NCBI GenBank assembly: GCA_029260495.1
Contig: JAJDDD010000020.1
Coordinates: 62,001-126,000 of the forward strand
Length of the DNA: 64,000 nt
Direction of reading: 5' to 3'
DNA from: Phycisphaerales bacterium
Lineage (GTDB): Bacteria; Planctomycetota; Phycisphaerae; Phycisphaerales; UBA1924
Shown here: piece by piece, positions 8,427 through 17,439 of the stretch
Numbering within the stretch: the stretch's first letter is position 1
Layout: each line of letters opens with the position of its first letter
Position numbers and translations under genes: made by a program
The notes under the pieces: model-generated
What the model was told of the DNA's origin: nothing
The model's database searches: none
The model's input: the letters and a program-made list of their open reading frames with translations, nothing else

Positions 8427-9421
8427 GCCCTAACGAGATGGCTTTCTGGATTGCCCTGACGGGCCTGGGTGTTCTTGGGTCTGCGATCTTCAGCGGGCTG
8501 GAGACAGGTTGTTATTGCGTGAGCCGTGTGCGTTTGATTGTTCACGCTGAATCGCATGACGGCCACAGCGCAAGCCCCGGCGCAAAGCGCCTCCTGAGCG
8601 AACTGCGCCGCCCGTCAGCGCTGCTGGGCACATTGCTCATCAGCAACAACGTGGCGAATTATATCGGCTCGCTCGGGCTCGCTGCTCTCTTTGCCGGCGC
8701 CGGCCTCAATGACTGGACCCTCATCGGCGTCAATGCGCTTCTTCTAACGCCGGTGCTCTTCATCTTCGGCGAGACACTCCCCAAAGAGCTCTTCCGCGTC
8801 GAGGCTGACGCGCTGACGCCGCGCCTCGCGTGGCTTCTTACGCTGCTGCGCCTCATGCTGACAGTCACATTAATTCTTCCAATCGTGCAGGGGTTCGGCG
8901 CTCTGGTTGGACGGCTGGTGCGCGAAGGCGGTGACGCAGGGCTGCGCGAGCCGCGCGGGCGCGTTGCTGCTCTTCTCAAGGAGGGCGCGCGCCACGGCGT
9001 CTTGAGTGAATCGCAAACCACGCTCATTGACCGCGCCTTTGCGCTGCGCGATGTGACATTGCGCGATCTCATGCTCCCCTGGCGCCGAGCCGCGACGATC
9101 AACTCCAATGCGACGCGACACCAACTCGAAGCGGCGCTGCGCGAGCGGAGCTTCTCGCGCTGGCCTGTTGTTGATCGCCGAGGCAGAGTGATCGGCGTCA
9201 TCAGTTCGCTCGAAGTCTGGCTCAACCCGGAGAAAAATGCGCGTGACCTCATGGAAGCGCCGGTGAAGTTAACACCCAATGCCGGCGTACGTGAGGCGCT
9301 CTCCACATTGCGCGACGCGAACTCGACAATCGCCATCGTTGAAGAGCGTGATCGCCCGGTCGGGATCATCGCGATCAAAAATCTTCTTGGACCGGTGACG
9401 GGTTCTCTCGATGATCTATAG
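8423..9421 (+). CDS. Second CNNM/DUF21 protein with CBS pair, no CorC_HlyC domain
   Basis: A 332-residue paralogue of the preceding gene, starting inside its stop codon (ATGA overlap at 8423). The CNNM domain (GSAIFSGLETGCYCVSRVRL, several hydrophobic helices, FIFGETLPKELFRV) is followed by a CBS pair (RDVTLRDLMLPWRRAATI ... RDRPVGIIAIKNLLG). The chain ends directly after the CBS region, so the CorC_HlyC domain present in the upstream protein is absent. Tandem CNNM genes like this suggest a two-subunit cation transporter or regulator; which ion is moved cannot be read from the sequence. Confidence 0.9.
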   Translation: MSPNEMAFWIALTGLGVLGSAIFSGLETGCYCVSRVRLIVHAESHDGHSASPGAKRLLSELRRPSALLGTLLISNNVANYIGSLGLAALFAGAGLNDWTLIGVNALLLTPVLFIFGETLPKELFRVEADALTPRLAWLLTLLRLMLTVTLILPIVQGFGALVGRLVREGGDAGLREPRGRVAALLKEGARHGVLSESQTTLIDRAFALRDVTLRDLMLPWRRAATINSNATRHQLEAALRERSFSRWPVVDRRGRVIGVISSLEVWLNPEKNARDLMEAPVKLTPNAGVREALSTLRDANSTIAIVEERDRPVGIIAIKNLLGPVTGSLDDL

Positions 9422-9497
9422 CCGGACCAATATCTGCAGCTCGTCTACTTCGAAGAACACCTGCGCCTGACGCTCTTCATCAAGGTATATTTTGTCC

Positions 9498-10214
9498 ATG
9501 AATGCAGCACATAAATCTCCGGTCGCAATTGTCACAGGCGCCGGCGCAGGAGTCGGGCGCGCCACCGCGATCCAGCTTGTTCAACTGGGTTATCGAGTCG
9601 CGCTCGCGTCGCGAACCAAAGAAGATCTCATCGAGACCGCCTCTGCCGCCGGCCCTCGCGCACAAACGCTCATCGTTCCAACCGACGTCGCGATCCCGGA
9701 GCAGGTGCGCCACCTTGTCGAACACACGCACGCAACCTTTGGCAGGATCGACGCGCTCGTCAACAACGCCGGCGTCGCGCCGCTCCTGCCTATCGATCAG
9801 ACCGATCCCGAAACGCTGCACAAGACGTTCGCGATCAATGCGCTTGGGCCGGGATATGCGATTCACGCGCTCTGGCCTATTTTTAAAGCGCAGCGATCAG
9901 GCCGCGTCGTCAATGTTTCGACCCTCGGCACAGCTGACCCCTTCCCCGGTTTTTTCGCATACGCTGCATCTAAAGCGTCGGTGAATCTGTATGCCAAGAG
10001 CATCGCGATTGAAGGCGCCGATATCGGCGTGCGCGCCTTTGCCGTCGCCCCAGGCGCGATCGAAACCAACATGCTCCGCGAGCATTTCGATGAAGCGACA
10101 ATCCCGCAGGAAGCTTGCCTGACGCCGGAAACAGTCGCTGGGGTCATCGTCGAGTGCGTCACGGGCGAGCGCGACGCTGAGAACGGCCAGACGCTTTTTC
10201 TCTCCCAGACGTAA
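9498..10214 (+). CDS. Short-chain dehydrogenase/reductase
   Basis: Classical SDR of 238 residues that oxidises or reduces an unknown alcohol or ketone with NAD(P). Visible elements are the cofactor loop TGAGAGVG (residues about 13-20), the NNAG motif (89-92), catalytic Ser141 in NVSTLG, and Tyr155/Lys159 in AYAASKAS. The ALASRT segment after the second strand hints at NADP preference through its Arg. An in-frame TTG at 9492 with AAGGT 5 nt upstream is an equally good start. It stands alone, about 75 bases after the CNNM pair and 90 bases before the peptidase gene. Confidence 0.9.
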   Translation: MNAAHKSPVAIVTGAGAGVGRATAIQLVQLGYRVALASRTKEDLIETASAAGPRAQTLIVPTDVAIPEQVRHLVEHTHATFGRIDALVNNAGVAPLLPIDQTDPETLHKTFAINALGPGYAIHALWPIFKAQRSGRVVNVSTLGTADPFPGFFAYAASKASVNLYAKSIAIEGADIGVRAFAVAPGAIETNMLREHFDEATIPQEACLTPETVAGVIVECVTGERDAENGQTLFLSQT

Positions 10215-10305
10215 GATATACCGCAGGCAGCCCATACACTGCCGCCTGCACTCAAGAGCATCCCGAATCGGCTCGTTCGCCAAACACAACTCCGGAGAAG
10301 ATGAC

Positions 10306-12249
10306 ATGCTGCACCCCGCCTGCCTTTCATTGACGAAGATCGCGTGCGCCATCTCGGCGGCGAGCGTGCTTCTCGCAGCAAACGCCATTGCCATCGCAGG
10401 CGATGCGCCGACGGGGGCCGCTTCATCGGCGGTTTCGACTTCTTCGCCGAGCATCGAGAAGTTTCTTCAAGTCCGGGCGCCGCGCAGTGTTTCCGTCACA
10501 CCGGGCGGGCGGGTCTATGCCATCGACTGGGCTGAAGGGGTGAATCAACTTTTCAGCAGGCCTGTGTCGCGCGGGCCTGACGGCGAGATGGATCAGCTCA
10601 CCAACTTCGAGGACGGGGTCTCAGGCTACGCCGTTGCGCCGGACGACAACTCCATCATTGTTTCAGCAGCGATCGGCGGCAGCGAGCAAAACGACCTGCA
10701 TTTCCTCGACGCCAAAACCGGCGAACTCCGCACAATTTTCTCTGATCCAAATGTGGTCTATGGATTCCAGGTCTGGCTGCGTGACAGCTCCGGCTTCATT
10801 TACTCCGCCAACGATGAAAGCAAGAGTGACTTTCACCTGTATCTCTACGATCTGGACTCAGAAAACTCGCAAAAACTCCTTGCCAAGTCCGGCTACTGGT
10901 ACGCAGCGGATGCCACCGAAGATGCGTCGCGCATCATTGTCGGCCAGTATCGCTCCGTCGCGGATGCGAGCGTCTATGAGCTTGACGCCACGACCGGCGA
11001 ACTCACGAATCTCAATCTCGGCGCCGGCCCCACCTACAACTCACCCGTTGGCTATCTGCTCGGCGAGCGCGACGTGCTCCTCATCTCCGATGTGGGGGAC
11101 GGCCGACGCAAGCTCTTCGTGCGAACGCTTGCGGATGGCAAAGTGAACCTCGCCGTCCAGGCGCCCGGCGACTGGGACATCGAAAACGCAAGCCTGAGCC
11201 ACGAACGCGACTATCTGGCTGCGGGGTTCAATGAAAACGGCTACCGACCCATGCGCCTCTACAAAACGCCCGGCTTCACTGAAATCAGAACACCAAAACT
11301 AGATCAGGGCATCGCCACGGTCAGCGAAATTCGAGAAGGAATGGCGCTCTATTCACTCTCAAACGCCCGCTCACCCGGCGAAGCTTTCCTCTACGACATC
11401 GAAGATCGCCACGCGCCAACGAAAATCACCACAGCCCAAACCCAGGGCCTTGATCTTTCTTCATTCACACTCCCAACGCTCATAGAGTTCAAGTCCTTCG
11501 ACGGACTCACCATTCCCGCCTTCCTCTATATCCCCGCCAGCTACAAACCCGGCAAGCTGCTCCCATTCATCGTCCACTTTCATGGCGGCCCGGAAGGCCA
11601 ACACCGCCCGAGCTTCAGCGCCACCACGCAATATTTCATAAGCCAGGGCTTCGGCGTTATCCAGCCAAACGTGCGCGGATCGTTGGGGTACGGCAGGGAG
11701 TTCCACCAACTCGACAACTACAAGAAACGCTGGGATTCCGTCCGCGACGGTGTCGCTGCGGCACAGTGGCTTGTTGACAATAACTACGCAGAGCGCGGAA
11801 AAATCGCAGCCTACGGCGGAAGCTACGGCGGGTTCATGTCCGTCGCCTGCGTCGTCGAGGGTGGCGATCTGTTCGGCGCCTGCGTTGATGTCGTCGGCAT
11901 TGTCAACTTCAAGACCTTTCTCGAACAAACTCGCAGCTATCGCAGAAAACTGCGAGAAGCGGAGTACGGCCCGCTCTCAGACCCCGAGTTCCTCGCCTCC
12001 ATCTCCCCAATCAACCGTATTGACGAAATAAAGGCGCCCATGCTCATCGCACACGGCCTCAATGATCCACGCGTCCCCATCGGCGAAGCGATGCAACTCG
12101 CGGTCGGGCTGCAAAAGCAAGGCTACGATCCCGAGCAGGTCTACTTCCCCGACGAAGGACACGGCTTTTCCAAACTCGCCAACCGGCTTGTTTTCTACGA
12201 TCGCGTCGTCGGCTTCCTCAAGGAGCACATCGGCGTTCCCAGTCACTAA
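10306..12249 (+). CDS. Secreted S9-family prolyl oligopeptidase-type serine peptidase
   Basis: A 647-residue alpha/beta-hydrolase peptidase with a signal peptide (hydrophobic run ending ANAIAIAG). Residues about 50-360 form a beta-propeller with repeated strand blocks such as ISDVGDGRRKLFV that screens substrates by size. The C-terminal catalytic domain has GGSYGGFM with nucleophile Ser506, Asp587 in GLNDPRV and His619 in DEGHGF, the normal S9 triad order. HFHGGPEG supplies the oxyanion region. It should cleave short peptides outside the cytoplasm. GGAG lies 8 nt before the ATG. The closest type is dipeptidyl/acylaminoacyl peptidase, but the exact specificity is not readable. Confidence 0.93.
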   Translation: MLHPACLSLTKIACAISAASVLLAANAIAIAGDAPTGAASSAVSTSSPSIEKFLQVRAPRSVSVTPGGRVYAIDWAEGVNQLFSRPVSRGPDGEMDQLTNFEDGVSGYAVAPDDNSIIVSAAIGGSEQNDLHFLDAKTGELRTIFSDPNVVYGFQVWLRDSSGFIYSANDESKSDFHLYLYDLDSENSQKLLAKSGYWYAADATEDASRIIVGQYRSVADASVYELDATTGELTNLNLGAGPTYNSPVGYLLGERDVLLISDVGDGRRKLFVRTLADGKVNLAVQAPGDWDIENASLSHERDYLAAGFNENGYRPMRLYKTPGFTEIRTPKLDQGIATVSEIREGMALYSLSNARSPGEAFLYDIEDRHAPTKITTAQTQGLDLSSFTLPTLIEFKSFDGLTIPAFLYIPASYKPGKLLPFIVHFHGGPEGQHRPSFSATTQYFISQGFGVIQPNVRGSLGYGREFHQLDNYKKRWDSVRDGVAAAQWLVDNNYAERGKIAAYGGSYGGFMSVACVVEGGDLFGACVDVVGIVNFKTFLEQTRSYRRKLREAEYGPLSDPEFLASISPINRIDEIKAPMLIAHGLNDPRVPIGEAMQLAVGLQKQGYDPEQVYFPDEGHGFSKLANRLVFYDRVVGFLKEHIGVPSH

Positions 12250-12300
12250 ACTACGGCGTGCAGACATTTTCTCGCGCCGCCACTCGATAGGAGTTTTTCA

Positions 12301-12768
12301 ATGACTTACAACGACAACAACGAGAAAATTATCGAAGCCCTCATCCGCGCCTACAACAGCGAGATCGAAACCGTCGCCAACTACATCGCCAACTCCGTCA
12401 ATCTCGATGGCGTGCGCGCCAACCACATTAAAGAATCACTTCAAGCAGATATTCAGGAAGAGCTAGACCACGCCCAACTCCTCGCCAAGCGAATAAAAGT
12501 CATCGGCGGACTTGTGCCAGGCTCACAATCCCTCAAAATGTCACAAACCTCACTCCAAACCCGTGATGACACAACAGATGTCGTCTCTGTCATTCGCGGC
12601 GTCATCGACGCGGAAGAAGGCGCAATCAACACATATGAAGAAATCGCCCGCCTGACCGACGGAGTAGATTTTGCAACCCAGGATCTCGCGATTCAACTTC
12701 TCGCCGACGAACAGGAGCACCGCCGCGAGTTCGTCGGATTCCTCAAGGAGTACGAGAACAGCGCGTGA
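12301..12768 (+). CDS. Ferritin-like (bacterioferritin-type) di-iron protein
   Basis: A 155-residue all-helical protein with the two-half ferritin-like pattern of metal ligands: Glu in YNSEIETVANYI and EELDH in the first half, Glu in VIDAEEGAINTYEEI and ADEQEHRREF in the second. It may store iron or handle peroxide. AGGAG lies 6 nt before the ATG. The last codons overlap the next gene (GTGA). I cannot tell true bacterioferritin, which has a haem-binding Met, from the smaller ferritin-like family of demethoxyubiquinone- or rubrerythrin-type proteins; no rubredoxin domain is present. Confidence 0.8.
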   Translation: MTYNDNNEKIIEALIRAYNSEIETVANYIANSVNLDGVRANHIKESLQADIQEELDHAQLLAKRIKVIGGLVPGSQSLKMSQTSLQTRDDTTDVVSVIRGVIDAEEGAINTYEEIARLTDGVDFATQDLAIQLLADEQEHRREFVGFLKEYENSA

Positions 12769-13973
12769 AGTCGGAAACCGCTGTGGGCGTCGGCGTGAAC
12801 ATCCTCATCGCGCCGGACAGCTTCAAAGAGTGCATGACGAGCAGCGTTGCTGCAAGCGCGATCGCCGTTGGCGTGCGCCGCGCCATCAAAGAGTTCATAG
12901 TTGACGCAAATGTAATTCTGTGTCCTGTTTCCGATGGCGGCGACGGCCTGCTCAGTTCGCTCAGTGACGATCCGAACGCCACAACCATCACAACCCCCGC
13001 CCGCTCCGTCGTAGGCGAGCGCCCAATCCCGTGGCGGCTTATCGACGCGCCTCTCGAATCCAGCCGCACCGCCATCATTGAAAGCGCCGCCGTCGTCGGC
13101 CTGCATCTTCTTCCCCCCGACCAACGCAACCCCGAATCACTCTCAACCGCTGGCCTTGCCGATCTCATACGCGTTGCTCTCGATGCGCAGGTCAGCCAAA
13201 TCATCATCGGTCTCGGCGGTTCCGCGACCTGTGACGCCGGCGTCGGGTGCGCCAGCGCCCTCGGCGCGCACTTCTTTGATGAACAAGATCATCCCATCCC
13301 CGCCCCCACCGGCGCCGACCTGCCCCGCATCACCCACATTGATGTAAGAAACATGGATCATCGCCTGTCGCGCGCCACCCTCACCGCCGCATGCGATGTC
13401 AATAATCCACTCTTCGGCCCCAATGGCGCCGCCCGCGTCTTCGCCCCACAAAAAGGCGCCACAGCTGAACAAGTCGATCGCCTCGATGCGAGCCTCGCCA
13501 ATCTCGCACGCCGCTGCGCCGAAGCAGGGCTCGACGCTGATCCAGACGATCTCGGCGCAGGCGCCGCCGGCGGGCTCGGTTTCGGCCTCGCCGCCTTTGC
13601 CGGCGCGAAACTCAGCCCCGGCGCCGAACTTTTCCTCCACTTTTCCGGCTTCGCCGGTCATCTCACGACCGCCGACCTCGTCATCACCGGCGAAGGTCGG
13701 CTCGACGCCACATCACTCGCCGGAAAAGCGACCGGCGCCGTCGCCAAAGCCGCCCGCGACGCCGGCGTCAACATAATCGCACTCGTCGGCCAGCTTGATC
13801 CAGCCGCGCCGGAAGCCAGGCATCATTTCGATCGTGTCGAAATCATCACACCGCCGGACCTCCCCCTCGCTCAAGCAAAAGAACAAGCCCGCGACCGACT
13901 CACCGCCGCAGCAACCCGGGTCACACGCGAGTTTCTCCAGAACCGCCATCGACTCTCGCCCAAATCCAAATGA
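12765..13973 (+). CDS. Glycerate kinase (GarK/GlxK family)
   Basis: Phosphorylates D-glycerate with ATP to 2- or 3-phosphoglycerate, feeding glyoxylate, serine or sugar-acid carbon into glycolysis. Family motifs are NILIAPDSFKECMTSS at the N-terminus, IGLGGSATCDAGVGCA, GAGAAGGLGFGLAAF and VITGEGRLDATSLAGKA. I list the GTG at 12765, which overlaps the previous stop and has AAGGAG 12 nt upstream; the GTG at 12795 would put the start just before the first conserved strand and is a serious alternative. An alanine/serine-glyoxylate-type aminotransferase lies 2 kb away, which fits a serine-to-glycerate route, although the two are not in one operon. The gene has strongly C-ending codons. Confidence 0.93.
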   Translation: MKSETAVGVGVNILIAPDSFKECMTSSVAASAIAVGVRRAIKEFIVDANVILCPVSDGGDGLLSSLSDDPNATTITTPARSVVGERPIPWRLIDAPLESSRTAIIESAAVVGLHLLPPDQRNPESLSTAGLADLIRVALDAQVSQIIIGLGGSATCDAGVGCASALGAHFFDEQDHPIPAPTGADLPRITHIDVRNMDHRLSRATLTAACDVNNPLFGPNGAARVFAPQKGATAEQVDRLDASLANLARRCAEAGLDADPDDLGAGAAGGLGFGLAAFAGAKLSPGAELFLHFSGFAGHLTTADLVITGEGRLDATSLAGKATGAVAKAARDAGVNIIALVGQLDPAAPEARHHFDRVEIITPPDLPLAQAKEQARDRLTAAATRVTREFLQNRHRLSPKSK

Positions 13974-14028
13974 CTCCAATCCACCCGACGCCGGCGCCCG
14001 CGCCCAGCCATCTGGTATCCTCCCAGCC

Positions 14029-14601
14029 ATGCCCATCCGTGATGAGGACATCCTGCTCGTCGATTCCCCGCCGATGAACGCCAACGAGCGCCTCTACATC
14101 TGGCCAATCGTCATTGGCATTGTTGTCACGATGAGGCACTTCTTCACCAGCTTCGGCCAGGGAAGAGTCTTCTCCAAGCTCGGCCTGCCCAACACCAGCA
14201 GAACCATGCAGTACCCCGAAGAGCGACGCGAGAATATGCCCATCGAGGAAGGCGGCTCGCTTAAGGACAACTTCCGCGGCGTCCACCGGCTCAACCGCGA
14301 TGATGACGGCCGCGTCAAGTGCGTCGCCTGCATGATGTGCCCGACGCTCTGCCCCGCCAACTGCATTCACATCGTCGCCGGCGAATCTCCCTGGGACGAT
14401 CGCGAGAAGTACCCGGTGAAGTTTGATATTGACGAGCTTCGCTGCATCTATTGCGGCATGTGCGAAGAAGCCTGCCCCGTCGACGCCATCGAACTCACCA
14501 CCGAGTACGACGTGATCGGCCTCTCGCGCCAGGAAATGATCTTCGACAAGGAAAAGCTGCTCTCGATCTACGATGTGACCATCGACAAGAAGCCGATGTA
14601 G
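14029..14601 (+). CDS. nuoI: NADH-quinone oxidoreductase subunit I (isolated gene)
   Basis: NuoI carries the N6a and N6b [4Fe-4S] clusters of respiratory complex I, passing electrons towards the quinone. The 190-residue product has two full ferredoxin motifs: CVACMMCPTLCP (Cys 98, 101, 104, 108) and CIYCGMCEEACP (Cys 139, 142, 145, 149), an N-terminal amphipathic/hydrophobic segment (IWPIVIGIVVTMRHFF) and the family segment VHRLNRDDDGRVKC. The frame stays open to 13795, but only sequence from ATG 14029 resembles the family. No other nuo gene is nearby, which is unusual because nuoI normally sits in a nuoA-N operon. Confidence 0.93.
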   Translation: MPIRDEDILLVDSPPMNANERLYIWPIVIGIVVTMRHFFTSFGQGRVFSKLGLPNTSRTMQYPEERRENMPIEEGGSLKDNFRGVHRLNRDDDGRVKCVACMMCPTLCPANCIHIVAGESPWDDREKYPVKFDIDELRCIYCGMCEEACPVDAIELTTEYDVIGLSRQEMIFDKEKLLSIYDVTIDKKPM

Positions 14602-14607
14602 CTCAAC

Positions 14608-15624
14608 TTACTCTGGCGCCGCAGCTTCAGGCGCTTTCACTTCAGGCGGCGCAACGAAGTCGTAGATCGGCTGACCGGAGATGAAGTTGGCGACCGTTTC
14701 GTCAAACTGCTCCGGAAAATCCCACATGATGTAGTTCTTGCAGTTAACGAACTTCGCCGTCATCACGCTTGCGTAGCTTCCCATCAGACGCATTGATTGC
14801 TCTCGCTTCTGCTGAGCTTGCCACGCGCGCACGTCCGTGGGTGGGCTGTCCACCGTCATATATGTCGCGAGCATCGGCGCCGCAAGGTCATGAAGGTCCG
14901 TTTCCAAGTCAAAGCGAATCAACTCATTAAGCCACTGAGCCTTAACGCTTGCCTCCGTCTCGCGCATCACGCCTGCGAGCCATTCGACACGGTCTTCATT
15001 GATCGAATACGTTGAAGGAACCTGCAGCGACTGCTCCCACCTGTCGTTATCGAACTGCTTGATCAAAAACACCGTTTCATCCGCTGATGCATTCCGCTCT
15101 TCAATGCTGACTCGCGCACCATCTCCCATTGGCATCCAGGGAAGAAATGCGTCTACCGCAATCACCTGGCTCACATACTTCGGATACTCCAGCGCAAGGC
15201 GAGTCGCGAGCACCCCACCCAGCGTCGTGTGCCCGATGACGACCGGCGAATCAATATCCTCATCACGAACCAGATTCCGAAGCTGGCGCACCGCGTTGTC
15301 CATCCACGGCGTTGTGGATTCATCCGGGTCGCGCGCTCCCTCTTCATCTACCTCAGGCATGGGTGGCGCTTCACTCCCAGACGAACCGGGAAGCGAAATC
15401 GCGTACATCGTGTACTGCGCGCTGTTACGCTCCATGAAGTCTTCCCAGATGCGCCAGTCCGTGCTCAGCCCGTGAATCAGGATCATCGCTTGATCCCCCT
15501 CGCCGCGCTTCTCGACATGCGCAAAGGGCGTACCCTTCGCGATCGCCGTCCCTGCAAAGAGCAAGGTCATCGCCATCGCGACCGCACACACACGGGCGAC
15601 ACTACTTTCAATCACACTCTTCAT
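14608..15624 (-). CDS. Exported alpha/beta-hydrolase-fold protein with degenerate active site
   Basis: A 338-residue protein with a signal sequence (SVIESSVARVCAVAMAMTLL then FAGTAIA). The alpha/beta hydrolase core is clear: MILIHGLSTDWRIWEDF (oxyanion strand), SPVVIGHTTLGGVLATRLAL (nucleophile elbow) and a C-terminal VNCKNYIMWDFPEQFDETV. In active enzymes the elbow is GHSxGG; here it is GHTTLGG, with Thr133/Thr134 and one extra residue. The C-terminal His of the usual (R)HFIMxDxPExF block is Asn297. Both substitutions are plain in the DNA. The protein is probably catalytically dead or uses other chemistry. It is convergent with nuoI, 6 bases apart. The open frame runs to 15783, but the signal peptide fixes the start near 15624. 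Confidence 0.85.
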   Translation of the reverse strand: MKSVIESSVARVCAVAMAMTLLFAGTAIAKGTPFAHVEKRGEGDQAMILIHGLSTDWRIWEDFMERNSAQYTMYAISLPGSSGSEAPPMPEVDEEGARDPDESTTPWMDNAVRQLRNLVRDEDIDSPVVIGHTTLGGVLATRLALEYPKYVSQVIAVDAFLPWMPMGDGARVSIEERNASADETVFLIKQFDNDRWEQSLQVPSTYSINEDRVEWLAGVMRETEASVKAQWLNELIRFDLETDLHDLAAPMLATYMTVDSPPTDVRAWQAQQKREQSMRLMGSYASVMTAKFVNCKNYIMWDFPEQFDETVANFISGQPIYDFVAPPEVKAPEAAAPE

Positions 15625-15692
15625 CGCTGCACTTGCTCCTCTTCCAGCCTGCGCTCGTTGGGTCAAATCCTTGAAAATAATCATCGTCACTT

Positions 15693-16871
15693 CTACCGGC
15701 CGGCTGCGTTTCCGCTGCCTTTCCTGAGCATTTCTCGTATCAGTCGCCGCCCAGCCCCAGGCTGACCGTCCGATAGTCCGCAACGCTCCAGTTCCACGGC
15801 GATCGCATCAATCCCCGCAATCGTATCGGCAGCCGTCACCGCCCCCATGTGCGAGATTCGCAGCACACGCCCCTTCCATTCATCCTGCCCCCCCGCAAAA
15901 AGCACCCGATGCTCCCGTGCGCACGCCTGACGAAGCCCGTCATCGACTCCGTCCGGATATCTCACCGCCGTCACCGAATCGCTCGGCGCCTCCGACGCCA
16001 GCTCCAGACCCATCTCAGTGAGAGCCCGCCGGCTCGCCTCCGCCAGCCCCGCCGTCCGCGCCCAGACCTCCTCAAGCCCCTCCGCTTCAATCATCGCCAA
16101 CGCTTCGACAAGCCCAAAAACAAGCCCGATCGCCGGCGTCTGCGGGCTCAGCCCGGCGCCTTCCTCTTCCGTCAGCCAGCGCCGCAGATCAAGAGAAAGT
16201 GGCGCCAGCGAAACACCTGTCGCTTCTTTCAGCCGCGCGACAGCCCGCGCCCCCATCGCAACCAAACCAACGCCCGGCGGGCACATCAGCGCCTTCTGGC
16301 TCGCGCTGCACGCGACATCAATCCCCCACGCATCCATCTCAAAGGGGATCGCCCCAATGGAGCTGACACCATCAACAATCACGATCGCATCTGACGCTTG
16401 CATGCGCGTTATCTGAGCGAGCGTGCGCACATCATTGACCGTCGCGCTGCTCGTCTCACAATGCGCCATCACGACCGCCCGAGTCTCAGGATGTGCCCCC
16501 AGCGCCTCAGAAAGTTGGTCTGGCGCAATCGCTCGCCCCATCGGAGCCGAGATCGTGACAACGCCCACGTCATACAACGCGCCGGTGCGCGCATAGACCT
16601 CACACCAGCGCCGCCCGAACTTCCCGTTCTCGCACACGATCACCGTGTCACCCGGTCTCAAAAACGACAATTGCGCCGCTTCGACCGCCGTCGTTCCTGT
16701 GCCGGTGAGCATCGCGACCGGGCCGGCGGTCTGGAACACCCGCGCCAGCCCGTCTCCACACGAGCGCCACACCGCTGCAAACTCTTCGGTGCGGTGATGG
16801 ACGATCGGCGCCGCCAGCGCCTGGCGCACTCGATCGGGAACGGGAGTTGGTCCGGGTGTCAGAAGAAGCAT
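15693..16871 (-). CDS. PLP-dependent alanine/serine-glyoxylate aminotransferase family protein
   Basis: A 392-residue class-V aminotransferase. It opens with LLLTPGPTPVPDRVRQAL, the hallmark of the alanine-glyoxylate/serine-pyruvate group, has GTGTTAVEA near the cofactor phosphate, the Asp in VIVDGVSSIGA (Asp167) that contacts the PLP ring nitrogen, and the Schiff-base lysine in ACSASQKALMCPPG (Lys193). Likely reactions are glyoxylate plus alanine or serine, or phosphonoacetaldehyde-type relatives; the sequence does not decide. The start is ATG 16871, where similarity begins; the frame extends to 16907. It is divergent from the DUF971 gene. The codons are G-ending, opposite to the plus-strand genes beside it, which supports a strand-wide skew rather than a gene effect. 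Confidence 0.9.
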   Translation of the reverse strand: MLLLTPGPTPVPDRVRQALAAPIVHHRTEEFAAVWRSCGDGLARVFQTAGPVAMLTGTGTTAVEAAQLSFLRPGDTVIVCENGKFGRRWCEVYARTGALYDVGVVTISAPMGRAIAPDQLSEALGAHPETRAVVMAHCETSSATVNDVRTLAQITRMQASDAIVIVDGVSSIGAIPFEMDAWGIDVACSASQKALMCPPGVGLVAMGARAVARLKEATGVSLAPLSLDLRRWLTEEEGAGLSPQTPAIGLVFGLVEALAMIEAEGLEEVWARTAGLAEASRRALTEMGLELASEAPSDSVTAVRYPDGVDDGLRQACAREHRVLFAGGQDEWKGRVLRISHMGAVTAADTIAGIDAIAVELERCGLSDGQPGAGRRLIREMLRKGSGNAAGR

Positions 16872-16914
16872 CGCACTCCATCCTATCGCCGGCCTCCGGG
16901 CATACACTCAAAGC

Positions 16915-17262
16915 GTGACCGACGCCCCCACGCATATCGATCTCAAAAAGGATCGCGGCTTGACCGTCCAGTGGGTCGATGGCTCCTCGAGCTATTACAC
17001 GATCGCCTACCTCCGCCGAAACTCTCCCTCCGCAGAATCGCGTGAGCTGCGAAAAGAACTGGAAGCCAACCCCCTCGCGGTGCTGCCCAGCTCTGCCGTC
17101 GCGGCTGACACGCTCACCGCGATCGACGCTGAACTCGTTGGCAACTATGCGATCCGGATTCGCTTCTCCGATGGGCACGCCACGGGCATCTACTCCTGGC
17201 GTTACCTCCGCGAGATCGATCCTGCCAACCCCACCCCGCCGAATGAGAGCGAGCCCGCCTGA
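16915..17262 (+). CDS. DUF971 (gamma-butyrobetaine hydroxylase-like N-terminal) domain protein
   Basis: A 115-residue protein consisting of one DUF971 domain: HIDLKKDRGLTVQWVDGSSS at the start and NYAIRIRFSDGHATGIYSWR with the final conserved YLREI. In eukaryotes this fold is the zinc-binding N-terminal region of gamma-butyrobetaine hydroxylase. In bacteria it is usually stand-alone and often linked to iron-sulphur proteins (ApbC/Mrp fusions), but the function is not settled. The start is GTG. It is divergent from the aminotransferase gene with 43 bases between them. Confidence 0.85.
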   Translation: MTDAPTHIDLKKDRGLTVQWVDGSSSYYTIAYLRRNSPSAESRELRKELEANPLAVLPSSAVAADTLTAIDAELVGNYAIRIRFSDGHATGIYSWRYLREIDPANPTPPNESEPA

Positions 17263-17439
17263 CCGAGCCGATGGCCTCCCCCCGCTTGTCTACACTGCCA
17301 ACGATATTCGTCCGCCGGAAAAATCGGGTTGTCCACCCCGCGCACCGCCCGGTGTTTCGCCCGGATCATTCATCGTGAGCCGGATCGGCTGCCTTCGTCG
17401 TTGGACACGCCCACTCCGAGTCGGCGAGAATCATCCCTT

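Noticed and set aside
10224-10250. Hairpin GCAGGC ... GCCTGC after the SDR gene as an intrinsic terminator
   Set aside because: The stem is only 6 bp with a mismatch inside, and no T-run follows; I could not support termination.
12301-12768. Rubrerythrin
   Set aside because: No rubredoxin Cys pairs at either end; only ferritin-like helices are seen.
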